Shown here one piece after another: positions 51,975 to 60,526 of a stretch of 64,000 nt of DNA. A model generated the notes under the pieces. That model was not told the DNA's origin and did not search any database. It saw only the letters and a program-made list of their open reading frames with translations. Source of the stretch: Halarchaeum nitratireducens (GTDB lineage: Archaea > Halobacteriota > Halobacteria > Halobacteriales > Halobacteriaceae); the NCBI RefSeq assembly GCF_014647155.1, contig NZ_BMOQ01000006.1, positions 248,001 through 312,000 on the forward strand. The letters are read 5' to 3'. Made by a program: the position numbers and the translations under genes. Position 1 is the first letter of the stretch; every line of letters begins with the position of its first letter.

Positions 51975-53201
51975 TTAAATGCCTCCGTTGATGACGTTCG
52001 CAACCCGCTGTCGGTCAAATAACTGCTCGCTCTCGGCGATCTCGGGATACGATCCACCCGTGTAGGTCGGCCAGTCGCCGAAGATATCGGGATAGAGTTG
52101 TTTCGCGGTCATCTCTAGCTGGAAGAGGTTCATGACTGGCCCCTGAAGTGGGTTCCCGCCAGCGTAGACGCAGCCGTTCCGAATGGCCGAGAGCTGTTGG
52201 CCGACCGCGTGGTTCGACAGTTCCTTGCGGAGGGACTCGACGTCGTAGTAGGAGTATCCGTAGCGATGCAGAATGACGTCCGGGTCGATTTCGACCATCG
52301 TCTCGAAATCGTAGGACGACTCGTAGCTGATGTCACCTCCGGCGAACGCGTCCGTCGCGCCCAACGGCCGAGTGTGTGCGTTCGCGAACCCGGGCGTGTT
52401 GATTTTCGCGGGGTAAAACGTCTCATCCATGTAGATCACCGACCCGACGGTCGGCCGCTCACCCTCCGGGGGATGGTTTGACCGGATCGTTGCGAGCAGA
52501 TCGTCGTGTATTGACGCGAGCGCTTGGTATCGCTGCTGTGCCCGGAAGACCTTCGCTACCTTCTCCGAGATTTCCCAGAGTGTGTAGTACTCGTAGTCAT
52601 CTCGGTAGGGTTTGGGTGGTTCGGCGTTCCGGCGGCTATAGTTGTTCCCGAAGAACGGTGCGATGTTCTCCGTGATCTCCTCGACGTCGTCGACGCTCCA
52701 GCCGTCAAAGGAAGCGACGAGCGAGGGATCGACGAGGTGGAGGTCGGAGTCCAATTCGTAAAACACCTCCATATCGACGGTGAGATTCCCCGATCCAGTG
52801 TTGAGCTGCGTGAGGCTCTCGTAATCGAAGGAGACACCATCGAGGTGCGCGTAGAACGCATCGAGCGCGCTCCCGACATCCGTGCTGAATCCGAGGGAGT
52901 TCACCGCGTCCCCGTAGCCGTATGCGACGGCCATGTCCGCGTACAGGAGGTTGTACACCATTACGCTCGTCGGCGGCTCTTCGAGCTTGACGGTTCCCGC
53001 CGGTGCCATCGTCACCGAATACCTCTCGCCCTCCTGCGTCGACGTGTCTGTCTCGTTCTCATCTCTTTCGTTCGGTGTCGCCCCGGACTCGGACTGGCCT
53101 GCACATCCGGCGAGCAGGCCGCCGCCGATGACCGCGCCGCCGTACTTCAGGTAGTCGCGCCGCGTCGGTGCCGCTGTCGTGTTCGCGTCGTCGTCGGTCA
53201 T
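51975..53201 (-). CDS. Siderophore-type ABC solute-binding lipoprotein (4th of array)
   Basis: A 408-residue protein with Tat motif TRRDYLKYGGAVIGGG and lipobox LLAGC. It has LLYADMAVAYGYGDAVNSLGF, YELDSDLHLVDP and APFFGNNYSRRN; SLTQLNTGSGN relates it to the eighth gene. It ends DRQRVANVINGGI. The stop-start distance to the neighbours is 2 nt on both sides. Like its paralogs it would be exported folded by Tat and held by a lipid. Confidence 0.88.
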   Translation of the reverse strand: MTDDDANTTAAPTRRDYLKYGGAVIGGGLLAGCAGQSESGATPNERDENETDTSTQEGERYSVTMAPAGTVKLEEPPTSVMVYNLLYADMAVAYGYGDAVNSLGFSTDVGSALDAFYAHLDGVSFDYESLTQLNTGSGNLTVDMEVFYELDSDLHLVDPSLVASFDGWSVDDVEEITENIAPFFGNNYSRRNAEPPKPYRDDYEYYTLWEISEKVAKVFRAQQRYQALASIHDDLLATIRSNHPPEGERPTVGSVIYMDETFYPAKINTPGFANAHTRPLGATDAFAGGDISYESSYDFETMVEIDPDVILHRYGYSYYDVESLRKELSNHAVGQQLSAIRNGCVYAGGNPLQGPVMNLFQLEMTAKQLYPDIFGDWPTYTGGSYPEIAESEQLFDRQRVANVINGGI

Positions 53202-53203
53202 CG

Positions 53204-54502
53204 TCAGATGTCACCGTTGGTGATGTTCGCGACCCGCTCGTGATCGAACAACTGCTCGTCGGGACCGAACGCCGGATAGGAGTCGCCGTTCTCGTAGTCA
53301 GGCCACGCACCGAACTGCTCGGGGCAGAGCTGCTTGGCGGTCATCTCGAGCTGGAAGAGGTTCATCAGTGGCCCCTGCCAGCGCGTCCCCTGCACGTACA
53401 CCCGGTCGTTCTGCACGGCGGCCAACTCGCTTCCCACGGGGTCGTCTCGCAGATTCTGCTCCATCTGTTCGAAATCGACCTCTTCCGTGACCGTCCAGAG
53501 TGTGAGAATCGCGTCCGGGTCGGCGTCCAGCAGCGCCTCCGTGTCGAGTCGCTTGAACGGACCCTCCAACTCCGCACCGCCGAACACGTCGATCGCGCCG
53601 AGCGGCCGGGTGTGGGCGTTCCAGTAGCCGGGCGCGTTCAGTCGGAGCCGGTAGATGTCGGCCAGGTCCTCCCTGAGGGAAAGGTACGCGACGGTCGGCC
53701 GTTCCGACTCCGGCGGCAGCCTGTCTTCGATGGTCCCGAGCAGGTCGTCGTGGACGGACGCGAGCGCTTCGTACCGTTCTCGCTCCCCGTACAGCGTCGC
53801 GACGCGATCGAACAACTCCCACAGCGAGTAGTACTCGTACCCGTCGGCCCACTCCTCCGGCGGCGTGGCGTGGTAGTTGCTGTAGTAGTTGCCGAGCCAC
53901 GGCCCGACGTTGTTCGACACTTCGTCGATGTCGCTTCGGTTCCAATTGTCCTCCGTCGTTACCCACGCGGGGTCCACGAGGTGGAGATCGCTGTCGAGTT
54001 CGTACAGCTGCTCCTTCGCGAAGCCGTACTCCCCCGCCTTGTCCGCCCACTCGATCTCGAAGTCGTCGAATCCGGCGGTGAAGTACTCGAGACCCGCGAC
54101 GGTCCCGTCCCACCAGAGGTAGTTGATGGTCTCACCCCGACCGAGCGCACTGGCCATGTCCGGGAACCACGGGAAGTGGGTGAACACGTTCGTCGGGGGT
54201 TCCTCCAGCGAGACCGTGCCGACGGGCGATAGGTCGACCGTGTAATCAGACTCCGTCGTCGAGGTCGTCTCGCTCCCCTGCTCGGTCGCCTGAGTCGTCT
54301 CCGCTGTCTGCGTCGATTCACCCGTCGGTTGGCTGGAACATCCCGCGAACAGTCCCCCACCTACGACCGCGCCGCCGTATTTCACGTACTCCCGTCGAGT
54401 CCGTTCGATTCGCCCACTTCCTCGACGACGTCCCGCTCGCTGGCGCTCGCTCGAAGCACGCCGCATCGGCGTTTCAGTCGTCTTCTCGTCGTCGTCACCC
54501 AC
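53204..54502 (-). CDS. Siderophore-type ABC solute-binding lipoprotein (3rd of array)
   Basis: At 432 residues the longest member. It has an extra basic N-terminal stretch (RRASSERQRAGRRRGSGRIER) before the Tat motif TRREYVKYGGAVVGGG and lipobox LFAGC. Then follow FTHFPWFPDMASALGRGETI, YELDSDLHLVDP and GPWLGNYYSN. It begins with a GTG at 54502, placing it 2 nt from the previous stop, as in the rest of the array. A later start within the basic stretch cannot be excluded. Confidence 0.85.
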   Translation of the reverse strand: MGDDDEKTTETPMRRASSERQRAGRRRGSGRIERTRREYVKYGGAVVGGGLFAGCSSQPTGESTQTAETTQATEQGSETTSTTESDYTVDLSPVGTVSLEEPPTNVFTHFPWFPDMASALGRGETINYLWWDGTVAGLEYFTAGFDDFEIEWADKAGEYGFAKEQLYELDSDLHLVDPAWVTTEDNWNRSDIDEVSNNVGPWLGNYYSNYHATPPEEWADGYEYYSLWELFDRVATLYGERERYEALASVHDDLLGTIEDRLPPESERPTVAYLSLREDLADIYRLRLNAPGYWNAHTRPLGAIDVFGGAELEGPFKRLDTEALLDADPDAILTLWTVTEEVDFEQMEQNLRDDPVGSELAAVQNDRVYVQGTRWQGPLMNLFQLEMTAKQLCPEQFGAWPDYENGDSYPAFGPDEQLFDHERVANITNGDI

Positions 54503-54504
54503 GG

Positions 54505-55740
54505 TCAGATCTCTCCGTTAACGATGTCCGCGACCCGCTCGCGGTCGAATAGCTGCTCACTCTCGGGAATCTCGGGGTAGTCTTCACCGTCGACGTACCC
54601 GGGCCACTCGCCGAGTTGTTCGGGGTAGAGCTGCTTGGCAGTCATCTCCGTCTGGAAGAGGTTCACTATTGGTCCCTGGTATCTGACGCCCTGTGCGTAG
54701 ATGCGGTCGTTCTTCGCGGCCGAAATCGTCTGCCCGACCGGGTCGTCCCGGAACCGCTCTTTCGTCTCCGCGATACTGTAGCTTGAGGAGAGTCGGAACA
54801 GCGCGAGGACGACGTCCGGGTCCGCTTCTGCCATCGCCTCCATATCGACCTGGGCGTTCCGCTCGAAGTCCATGTCGGCGAATGCATCGACCGCACCGAG
54901 CGGACGGGTGTTTGCGGCGAGGAACCCGGGCGCGTTCAGATGGAAGACGCCGACGTGGTCTTCGACTGGGAAGGTGAGCGCGACGGTCGGTTGCTCGTCC
55001 TTCGGCGGGCGTTTTTCTTCCACCGTCGAAAGCAGCTGCTGGCGTTCCTCGTAGAGGGCCTGATAGTGCTCTTTCGCCTGAAAAACTTCGGCCACCTTCT
55101 CGAAGATCTCCCACAACGAGTAGTACTGGTACCCGTCTGCCCACTGCGTCGGTGGCGTCGAATGCGTGTTGCTGTAGTAGTTCCCGAACCACGGCGCGAT
55201 CTGTTCGCGGATCTCTTCGATGTCCGCCTGATCGAGAGAGTCCAACGTCGTGGCGTAGGCCGGGTCGGTCAAGTGAACGTCGCTGTCGAGCTCGTAGAAT
55301 CCCTCCTTCCCGAGCCCCCACGTGTCTTCGAGGTTCTTCCAGTCGAGCGAGACGCCGTCCAGCCGCTCGTAGAAGTGGTTCAGTAACGTGCCGTGGTACT
55401 CGGGGAAGTAGATTGAGTTGATGGCGTCCGCTTTCCCGGCCGCGATCGCCATGTCAGCCGTGTTCGGCAGCCCGGTGTACACGGCCTCTGGAACAGAGTC
55501 GAAGCTGACCTCGCCCATCGGCGCCATCGCCACCGAGTAAGACTGCCCGCTCTGCGAACTCGTTTCGGATGTCGTCGTGGATTCTGTCTCGTCCGCCGTC
55601 GTTGCCCCTGAGGTCGTTGAACTGGGGTCACCGCCGGAACAGCCAGCGAGCAGCCCCCCGCCGATGACCGCCCCACCGTACGTCACATAATCTCGTCGCG
55701 TCGGTGCTTCTGTTGTATTCGTGTCGGTGTTGTCACTCAT
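54505..55740 (-). CDS. Siderophore-type ABC solute-binding lipoprotein (2nd of array)
   Basis: A 411-residue protein with Tat motif TRRDYVTYGGAVIGGG and lipobox LLAGC, then a Thr/Ser-rich linker. The binding domain shows YTGLPNTADMAIAAGKADAINSI, YELDSDVHLTDP and APWFGNYYSNTHSTPPTQWADGYQYYSLWEIFEKVAEVF. The WADGYxYYSLWE stretch is shared with the third gene. The ATG at 55740 leaves a 2-nt gap to the first gene's stop. Confidence 0.88.
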   Translation of the reverse strand: MSDNTDTNTTEAPTRRDYVTYGGAVIGGGLLAGCSGGDPSSTTSGATTADETESTTTSETSSQSGQSYSVAMAPMGEVSFDSVPEAVYTGLPNTADMAIAAGKADAINSIYFPEYHGTLLNHFYERLDGVSLDWKNLEDTWGLGKEGFYELDSDVHLTDPAYATTLDSLDQADIEEIREQIAPWFGNYYSNTHSTPPTQWADGYQYYSLWEIFEKVAEVFQAKEHYQALYEERQQLLSTVEEKRPPKDEQPTVALTFPVEDHVGVFHLNAPGFLAANTRPLGAVDAFADMDFERNAQVDMEAMAEADPDVVLALFRLSSSYSIAETKERFRDDPVGQTISAAKNDRIYAQGVRYQGPIVNLFQTEMTAKQLYPEQLGEWPGYVDGEDYPEIPESEQLFDRERVADIVNGEI

Positions 55741-55742
55741 AT

Positions 55743-56960
55743 TCAGAACTCTCCCTTGATGATGTCCGCGACGCGTTGGTGGTCGAACAGCTGGTCCTCC
55801 TTGGAAAAGTCGGGGTATGCTCCACCGTCGTACGCCGGCCATTCGCCGAACTGCTCGGGATAGAGCTCCTTGGCGCCCATCTCGAGCTGGAAGAGGTTCA
55901 TAATGGGGCCACCGAACCGAACGCCGAGTGGATAGATGCGGTCGTTCTTGACGGCCGGTATCTGTTGGGCGACCGAGTCGGTACGGAGTTCGGTCTTGAC
56001 CTGTGTCCAGTTCGCCCCCGGTGAGACGCCACCCGTTCGCAGAATGACGTCCGGGTCGGCTTCGACGAGTGCTTCGAGGTCGATTTGCGCGCCGACCCGC
56101 ATATCGGCGAACGCGTCTTCGACACCCAGGGCCCGCGTGTGCGCCCGATAGAATCCCGGGCCGTTCATACTGTACGCCCAGATTCCCTCACTCACACCGG
56201 ACGGGGAGATGAGCACCCGTCCCGTTCGGGGTCGTTCGTCCGCGGGCGGGAGGTTCGACCGAATCGTCGATAGCAGGTCCTCGTGGACCGCTGCGAGGGC
56301 TTGATATCGCTCTTCCTCCTGGAAGACCCGGGCGACGCGCTCGAAGATCTCCCAGAGGTCGTAGTACTCGTAGTCATCCGCCCATTCAGCGGGGGGCTCA
56401 CCGTGCTGGCCACTGAACGAATTTCCGAACCACGGTGCGACGTTCTCGTGGACTTCGTCGATGTCTGCGGTAGTCCAGCTGTCCATCGTCGCGACCTTCG
56501 CAGGATCGGCGAGATGAACGTCGCTGTCCAGTTCGTAGAGTTGCTCCTTTCCCGGATTCCACGATCCGTACAGGTCCGCCCACTGGACGGAAACGCCATC
56601 GAGCCCGTTCAGGAACCGATTGTAGAGTCCCTCGAACAGGCTGGGATTGAAGATGGCGTTAACGTCATCACCGTGCCCGAGCGCGAGCGCCATGTCGGCG
56701 TGATGAGCGAGGATGGTGAATGCCGCCTGCGGCGATTCAGTGAACTCGACGTCACCCATCGGCGCCATCGTCACCGAGTACGACGAATCGCTCGGAGTCG
56801 TCGCCTCTGTGGTCGTGTCTCCACCCACAGTCGTGGTCGTCTCGTCCATCCCGCCGCCGCCCGAACAGCCGGCGAGCAGGCCGCCGCCGACGACCGCCCC
56901 GCCGTACGTCACGTACTCCCTCCGCGTCGGTGCTTCGTGTTCCGCGTCGTCGTCTGCCAT
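55743..56960 (-). CDS. Siderophore-type ABC solute-binding lipoprotein (1st of array)
   Basis: The promoter-proximal gene, 405 residues. It starts MADDDAEHEAPTRREYVTYGGA, with Tat RR and lipobox LLAGC at about residue 32. Family core: FTILAHHADMALALGHGDDV, WNPGKEQLYELDSDVHLADP, APWFGNSFS. The HHxDM segment links it to the sixth gene. The ATG follows an iron-box palindrome by 4 nt with a TATA box behind it, so the entire eight-gene operon is predicted to be induced by low iron. Confidence 0.88.
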   Translation of the reverse strand: MADDDAEHEAPTRREYVTYGGAVVGGGLLAGCSGGGGMDETTTTVGGDTTTEATTPSDSSYSVTMAPMGDVEFTESPQAAFTILAHHADMALALGHGDDVNAIFNPSLFEGLYNRFLNGLDGVSVQWADLYGSWNPGKEQLYELDSDVHLADPAKVATMDSWTTADIDEVHENVAPWFGNSFSGQHGEPPAEWADDYEYYDLWEIFERVARVFQEEERYQALAAVHEDLLSTIRSNLPPADERPRTGRVLISPSGVSEGIWAYSMNGPGFYRAHTRALGVEDAFADMRVGAQIDLEALVEADPDVILRTGGVSPGANWTQVKTELRTDSVAQQIPAVKNDRIYPLGVRFGGPIMNLFQLEMGAKELYPEQFGEWPAYDGGAYPDFSKEDQLFDHQRVADIIKGEF

Positions 56961-56964
56961 GCGT

Positions 56965-56980
56965 TTTAGGCTCGCCTAAA
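56965..56980 (-). promoter_or_regulatory. Iron-box-like palindrome of the binding-protein operon
   Basis: tttaggc-tc-gcctaaa is a 16-bp inverted repeat with 7-bp arms, the same sequence family as the box at 46916-46933. It lies between the ATG at 56960 and the TATA-like aaatatagt at 56983-56991. A weaker partial match, ttaggtcagccaaaa (57002-57016), lies upstream of the TATA box and may be a second site. Confidence 0.75.
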
Positions 56981-57198
56981 GAACTATATTTGCTTCGGTT
57001 CTTAGGTCAGCCAAAACCTACCTCGGCCGGTGGACTTCACTCGTCTCGAAGAGTCACTCTATCCGCCCTCCGAAGACGCTTACAGACCAGCTACTGCCAT
57101 CTCTCGTCGTGCCTACTGCGTCCGACGAATCCACCGTCGTCGCTGACGAGCGCCGTATCCGCGGCCCGACCCGTCGAGAGAGGACGGGCACCCACCCG

Positions 57199-57696
57199 TC
57201 ACGAGCCTAAGGCGATGAGTAGCGCGAACGCGCCGGCGAGGAGCGCCGCGAGCGCCCACACGGACCCCTGACCGAGTGTCCGCACGAACACGGCGTAGCC
57301 GATCGTCGCTCCGGCGGTGAAGACGACGATACTACTAACCGCGTGGACGAGTTCGATCCGGATGGTAGCAGAGGGGTCACTGACCTCGGCGGCGATCCCC
57401 AGTGCGGTCCGTCCGACGTCCCACGCGATCACCGTGAGGACCGCCGCGATCAGTACGAGACTCGGGGCCATCCCCGCGAGACCCGCGAACATGAGTCCGC
57501 CGACGAACGCCGCTCCTCCGCCATCGACGAGCAGTCGTGACTGCCGAAAGAAGCCGGCCGCGAGGAGACAGACGCCGAGGACGCCACCGACGAGCGTCGG
57601 AATCGAGACCGCGATCACGACGAGAGCACCGAGTCCGGTGATCAGGGAGACCCCAGCGCTCACCCGCGGCACTCGCCCCCATCGACGCCGGGTCAC
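57199..57696 (-). CDS. Membrane protein of the DUF58/MoxR locus (165 aa)
   Basis: About five helices starting from GTG 57696 (MTRRRWGRVPRVSAGVSLITGLGALVVIAVSIPTLVGG). It resembles the small membrane proteins that accompany DUF58 genes in haloarchaea (probably DUF7519 type). The GTG overlaps the stop of the DUF58 gene by 4 nt. Function is unknown. Confidence 0.7.
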   Translation of the reverse strand: MTRRRWGRVPRVSAGVSLITGLGALVVIAVSIPTLVGGVLGVCLLAAGFFRQSRLLVDGGGAAFVGGLMFAGLAGMAPSLVLIAAVLTVIAWDVGRTALGIAAEVSDPSATIRIELVHAVSSIVVFTAGATIGYAVFVRTLGQGSVWALAALLAGAFALLIALGS

Positions 57697-59657
57697 GATG
57701 ATTCTCCCCTCCGCGTTGGTTCGAGCGTGTCCGCCGTCCGGACGTGAATCCCGGCGCTTCGAAGGGTCTTGATACGGACCCCCCGCATCAACACCGCGTA
57801 TCCCTCTCCAGCCGACAGCGACGCGGACTCCTCGGCCGGGAAGGGGGAGTGTACGGAGACGGCGTAGCCGTGCGCGTCGAGCGACCGGACGAGCTGAACG
57901 GCCTGATCGTCGAGGAGCGGAGAGACGACCACGATCTGCGTCGCGGTCTGCGTCTGCCGCGTGATCACTCTCAGCGCGTGCTCCGCGTCGAAGTCGGCCG
58001 TGGGCGGCGTCCAGTCGAAGGCGTCGTCCTCCGTGAGCAGCGTCCGGATCCGAGCGCGGTGGGTCGCCCCTGCTTGCGGCGCGAGCCAGCACGAGCGCGG
58101 GGACACCGCCACTAGTCCGACCGGGATCTGCTCGTCGAGGAGCGCCATCGAGACGTCGTGCGCTGCCGCGATGCTCGCGCGAGCGAGGGGCGTATCTGCG
58201 TCACGCCCCACCGTCCGATACGTCTCACGACGGGTATCGACGGCGACGAGCACGCGCGTGAGCCGGGATTCGTCGAAATCGATCGTGGTGAACTCGCCCG
58301 TCTTTGCTCGCTGCTTCCAGTGCACGCGCGAGAGCGGGTCGCCCCGTCGGTACTCGCGGACGGAGTGGAATTCGACGCCCGCACCCGCGGCATTCGAGCG
58401 CGACGCACCCGGGAGCGGCGTCGTGCGACGGCGATGGCCCGCTATCGCGGCGGGCCGGCGAGGCCGGTGGCAGGTGAGTGTCGTCGGGGCGGGTTCGACG
58501 AGGGACTCGCGGCGGTGGAGTCCGGTGACGTCGCGCGTGATGGCGAGCATCGGCTCGAACGCGTGGTGCCCGGGCACGGCCTCGACGCAGTAGGTGAACG
58601 TGGCCTTCTTTCCGGGGCGTAAGGCGGTCGTGAATCGCGGCGACCCCTCGGTGACGCGAAGTCCGGGCGGGACGCCGTCGATGACGCGGAGGTCAGCGAG
58701 CGTCTCCGAACCCGTGTTCTCGATACCGATCGTGACTGTGACTTCCGTCCCCGGGGCGGGTGTCTCGATGTCGAGCGCGCGGGAGACGCTGACCGATTCC
58801 GTTGGCGGGGTGGCGACGCGGGCGTAGCCGGCGACGATCACGCCGAAGGTCGTGAGCAAGAGCAGCGAGGGCGTCAGCGTGAGGATGCCGAGGCCGCCGA
58901 GCGCCAGCGCGGCGACGACGACGTCGCTCGCCCGACTCGCCCGCCGCTCTCGCGCCGTCTCATCGTTCGGCCCCCAGTACTCTCGTACCGAAACCGGTGG
59001 TGGCGACTGCCCAGGCGTCGTTCCTTCACGGAGGGCGGGGACAACGGGTGTGTTCGTGGTGCGGTTCGCGAGGGCGGCGACGGCGTGTCGCGCGCGACGC
59101 GCGAACACCGCCTCCGGCGACCACAGGGAGCGAAGCCGCTGCCGGATGGAGAGTTCCGGGACGATGTCGCCGGTGAAGAAGGCCGCCGCATCCGAGTCTG
59201 CGGTCCAGGTACCCGTATCGAGGCGGGATTCGATCTCGTTGCGCGATCGGTGGTCGCTGTCGGTGAGCGCCCGTCTCGCCATCTCTCGCAGATCGTCACG
59301 AAGACGGATACGGGCCGTGGGCGCCGCTTCGCGGCGGTCCGTCCAAGAGATGCCGTCGAGGCGGCGGGCGAAGGACTCGCCGAGCGATTCGTAGTGGGGA
59401 CGGCGCTCGGGTGTCGGCGTCTCCGGGGGCTGCGTCTCCGCGTCGTCTCCCTGGTCAGTGGACGACGAGAGAACGTCTGTGAGGAAGTAGACGCCGGCGA
59501 GGAGGAGGACGACGACGCCACCGAGTGCGAACGGTGCTGTGCGGCCGACCCCGGTCGGAGTGAATCCGCTCCCGAGTGTGGGTGCGACGAGGAGGCAGAC
59601 GCCGAGAAGGCTCGCGACGAGCCCGACGACGAGGAGTGGGCGGCGTGACCCCGTCAT
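57693..59657 (-). CDS. DUF58-domain protein
   Basis: A 654-residue protein with two N-terminal helices and two more near 250-285, then a beta-rich region (VSVSRALDIETPAPGTEVTVTIGIENTGSETLADLRVIDGVPPG), and the DUF58 core: EFHSVREYRRGDPLSRVHWKQRAKTGEF, followed by a VWA-like domain with LVAVDTRRE. Such genes pair with MoxR ATPases, and one is present at 61423. It overlaps the following membrane protein gene. A cell-envelope or metal-enzyme chaperone role is assumed for the family. Confidence 0.9.
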   Translation of the reverse strand: MTGSRRPLLVVGLVASLLGVCLLVAPTLGSGFTPTGVGRTAPFALGGVVVLLLAGVYFLTDVLSSSTDQGDDAETQPPETPTPERRPHYESLGESFARRLDGISWTDRREAAPTARIRLRDDLREMARRALTDSDHRSRNEIESRLDTGTWTADSDAAAFFTGDIVPELSIRQRLRSLWSPEAVFARRARHAVAALANRTTNTPVVPALREGTTPGQSPPPVSVREYWGPNDETARERRASRASDVVVAALALGGLGILTLTPSLLLLTTFGVIVAGYARVATPPTESVSVSRALDIETPAPGTEVTVTIGIENTGSETLADLRVIDGVPPGLRVTEGSPRFTTALRPGKKATFTYCVEAVPGHHAFEPMLAITRDVTGLHRRESLVEPAPTTLTCHRPRRPAAIAGHRRRTTPLPGASRSNAAGAGVEFHSVREYRRGDPLSRVHWKQRAKTGEFTTIDFDESRLTRVLVAVDTRRETYRTVGRDADTPLARASIAAAHDVSMALLDEQIPVGLVAVSPRSCWLAPQAGATHRARIRTLLTEDDAFDWTPPTADFDAEHALRVITRQTQTATQIVVVSPLLDDQAVQLVRSLDAHGYAVSVHSPFPAEESASLSAGEGYAVLMRGVRIKTLRSAGIHVRTADTLEPTRRGESS

Positions 59658-60370
59658 TTGCCCGGTCGTTCGGGGTCGTCGTCGGTCTCGCCCCGGTTGT
59701 CGGCGTGTCGTATCGTGTGGAGGGCGCGCCGGGCGTCGCGTTCTCGGTCTGGAGTCGGGGGCGCGTCGCCGTAGCGGACGGTTCGGAAGAGGCGTGTGAT
59801 GGTTCGAACGGCGGACGCGGGGAGGCCAGCGTCGACGGCGGCGTCCGCGAGTTCGCGCGGCGTCTTGTGGCGGCTGTCATCCGGGCGGGCGATCGCGACC
59901 ATCGTCTGCCACGCTCGATAGACGTCGTTATCTGCGGGGACGTGCGTCGCCTCGGGCGACCGGGTGTGCTCGGTCGGGTCGTCGGAGTAGTCGGTGGGCG
60001 TCGCGGTCGGTTCGACGGGCGCGGACCCATCGTCACCGGTGAGCCACCAGAGGACGAGGGCCCCACCGACGAGGAGGAGAAGCGCGGCGATTGCGAGACG
60101 GGCGAACGCACTCGTTGCGTGGGTCGAACCGGTCGCGAGCCCGGACGGGACGCTGAGGTCCGGAAGGAGGTAGTGGCCTGCTGACTGCGTGCCGGTCGGA
60201 GTCTCCGCGTTCGAGGGCGTCCCGTTCGAGCCACTCGTCCCCGGCGATCCAGAAGGGCTCGAAGCGGCGGTCTGGGCGGGGTGCGCCGCGTGCAGCGTAC
60301 CGGCTGCGGCTCCGAGGACGGCGAGCCCGAACACGGTAACGAGGAGGGCTGCGAGGTGGGAACGATTCAT
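59654..60370 (-). CDS. DUF4129-like membrane protein
   Basis: A 238-residue protein with a signal/anchor helix (LAALLVTVFGLAVLGAAAGTLHA), a Ser/Thr/Gly-rich linker, a second helix (LAIAALLLLVGGALVLWWLTG), and a C-terminal domain YRAWQTMVAIARP ... TPRELADAAVDAGLPASAVRTITRLFRTVRYGDAPP that is typical of DUF4129. It overlaps the DUF58 gene start by 4 nt. Confidence 0.85.
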   Translation of the reverse strand: MNRSHLAALLVTVFGLAVLGAAAGTLHAAHPAQTAASSPSGSPGTSGSNGTPSNAETPTGTQSAGHYLLPDLSVPSGLATGSTHATSAFARLAIAALLLLVGGALVLWWLTGDDGSAPVEPTATPTDYSDDPTEHTRSPEATHVPADNDVYRAWQTMVAIARPDDSRHKTPRELADAAVDAGLPASAVRTITRLFRTVRYGDAPPTPDRERDARRALHTIRHADNRGETDDDPERPGK

Positions 60371-60526
60371 GTCTGGCGGCGTACGTGGACTCGTTTAGTG
60401 ACGCGCCGTAATAAGGGTTGGACCGTTCCGGGTTCGCCGCCACTCGTACCCGATGTGGGGATGCATCAGTCGTGGGCGATTCGGAGAGCGTGTTCGCCAT
60501 CTCTTTCGCGCAGTCACGTTCCACGA

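Noticed and set aside
47120-56960. Recent amplification or assembly duplication of one binding-protein gene
   Set aside because: The eight proteins differ at most positions outside core motifs and have different lengths and linkers, so they are old paralogs rather than repeated reads.
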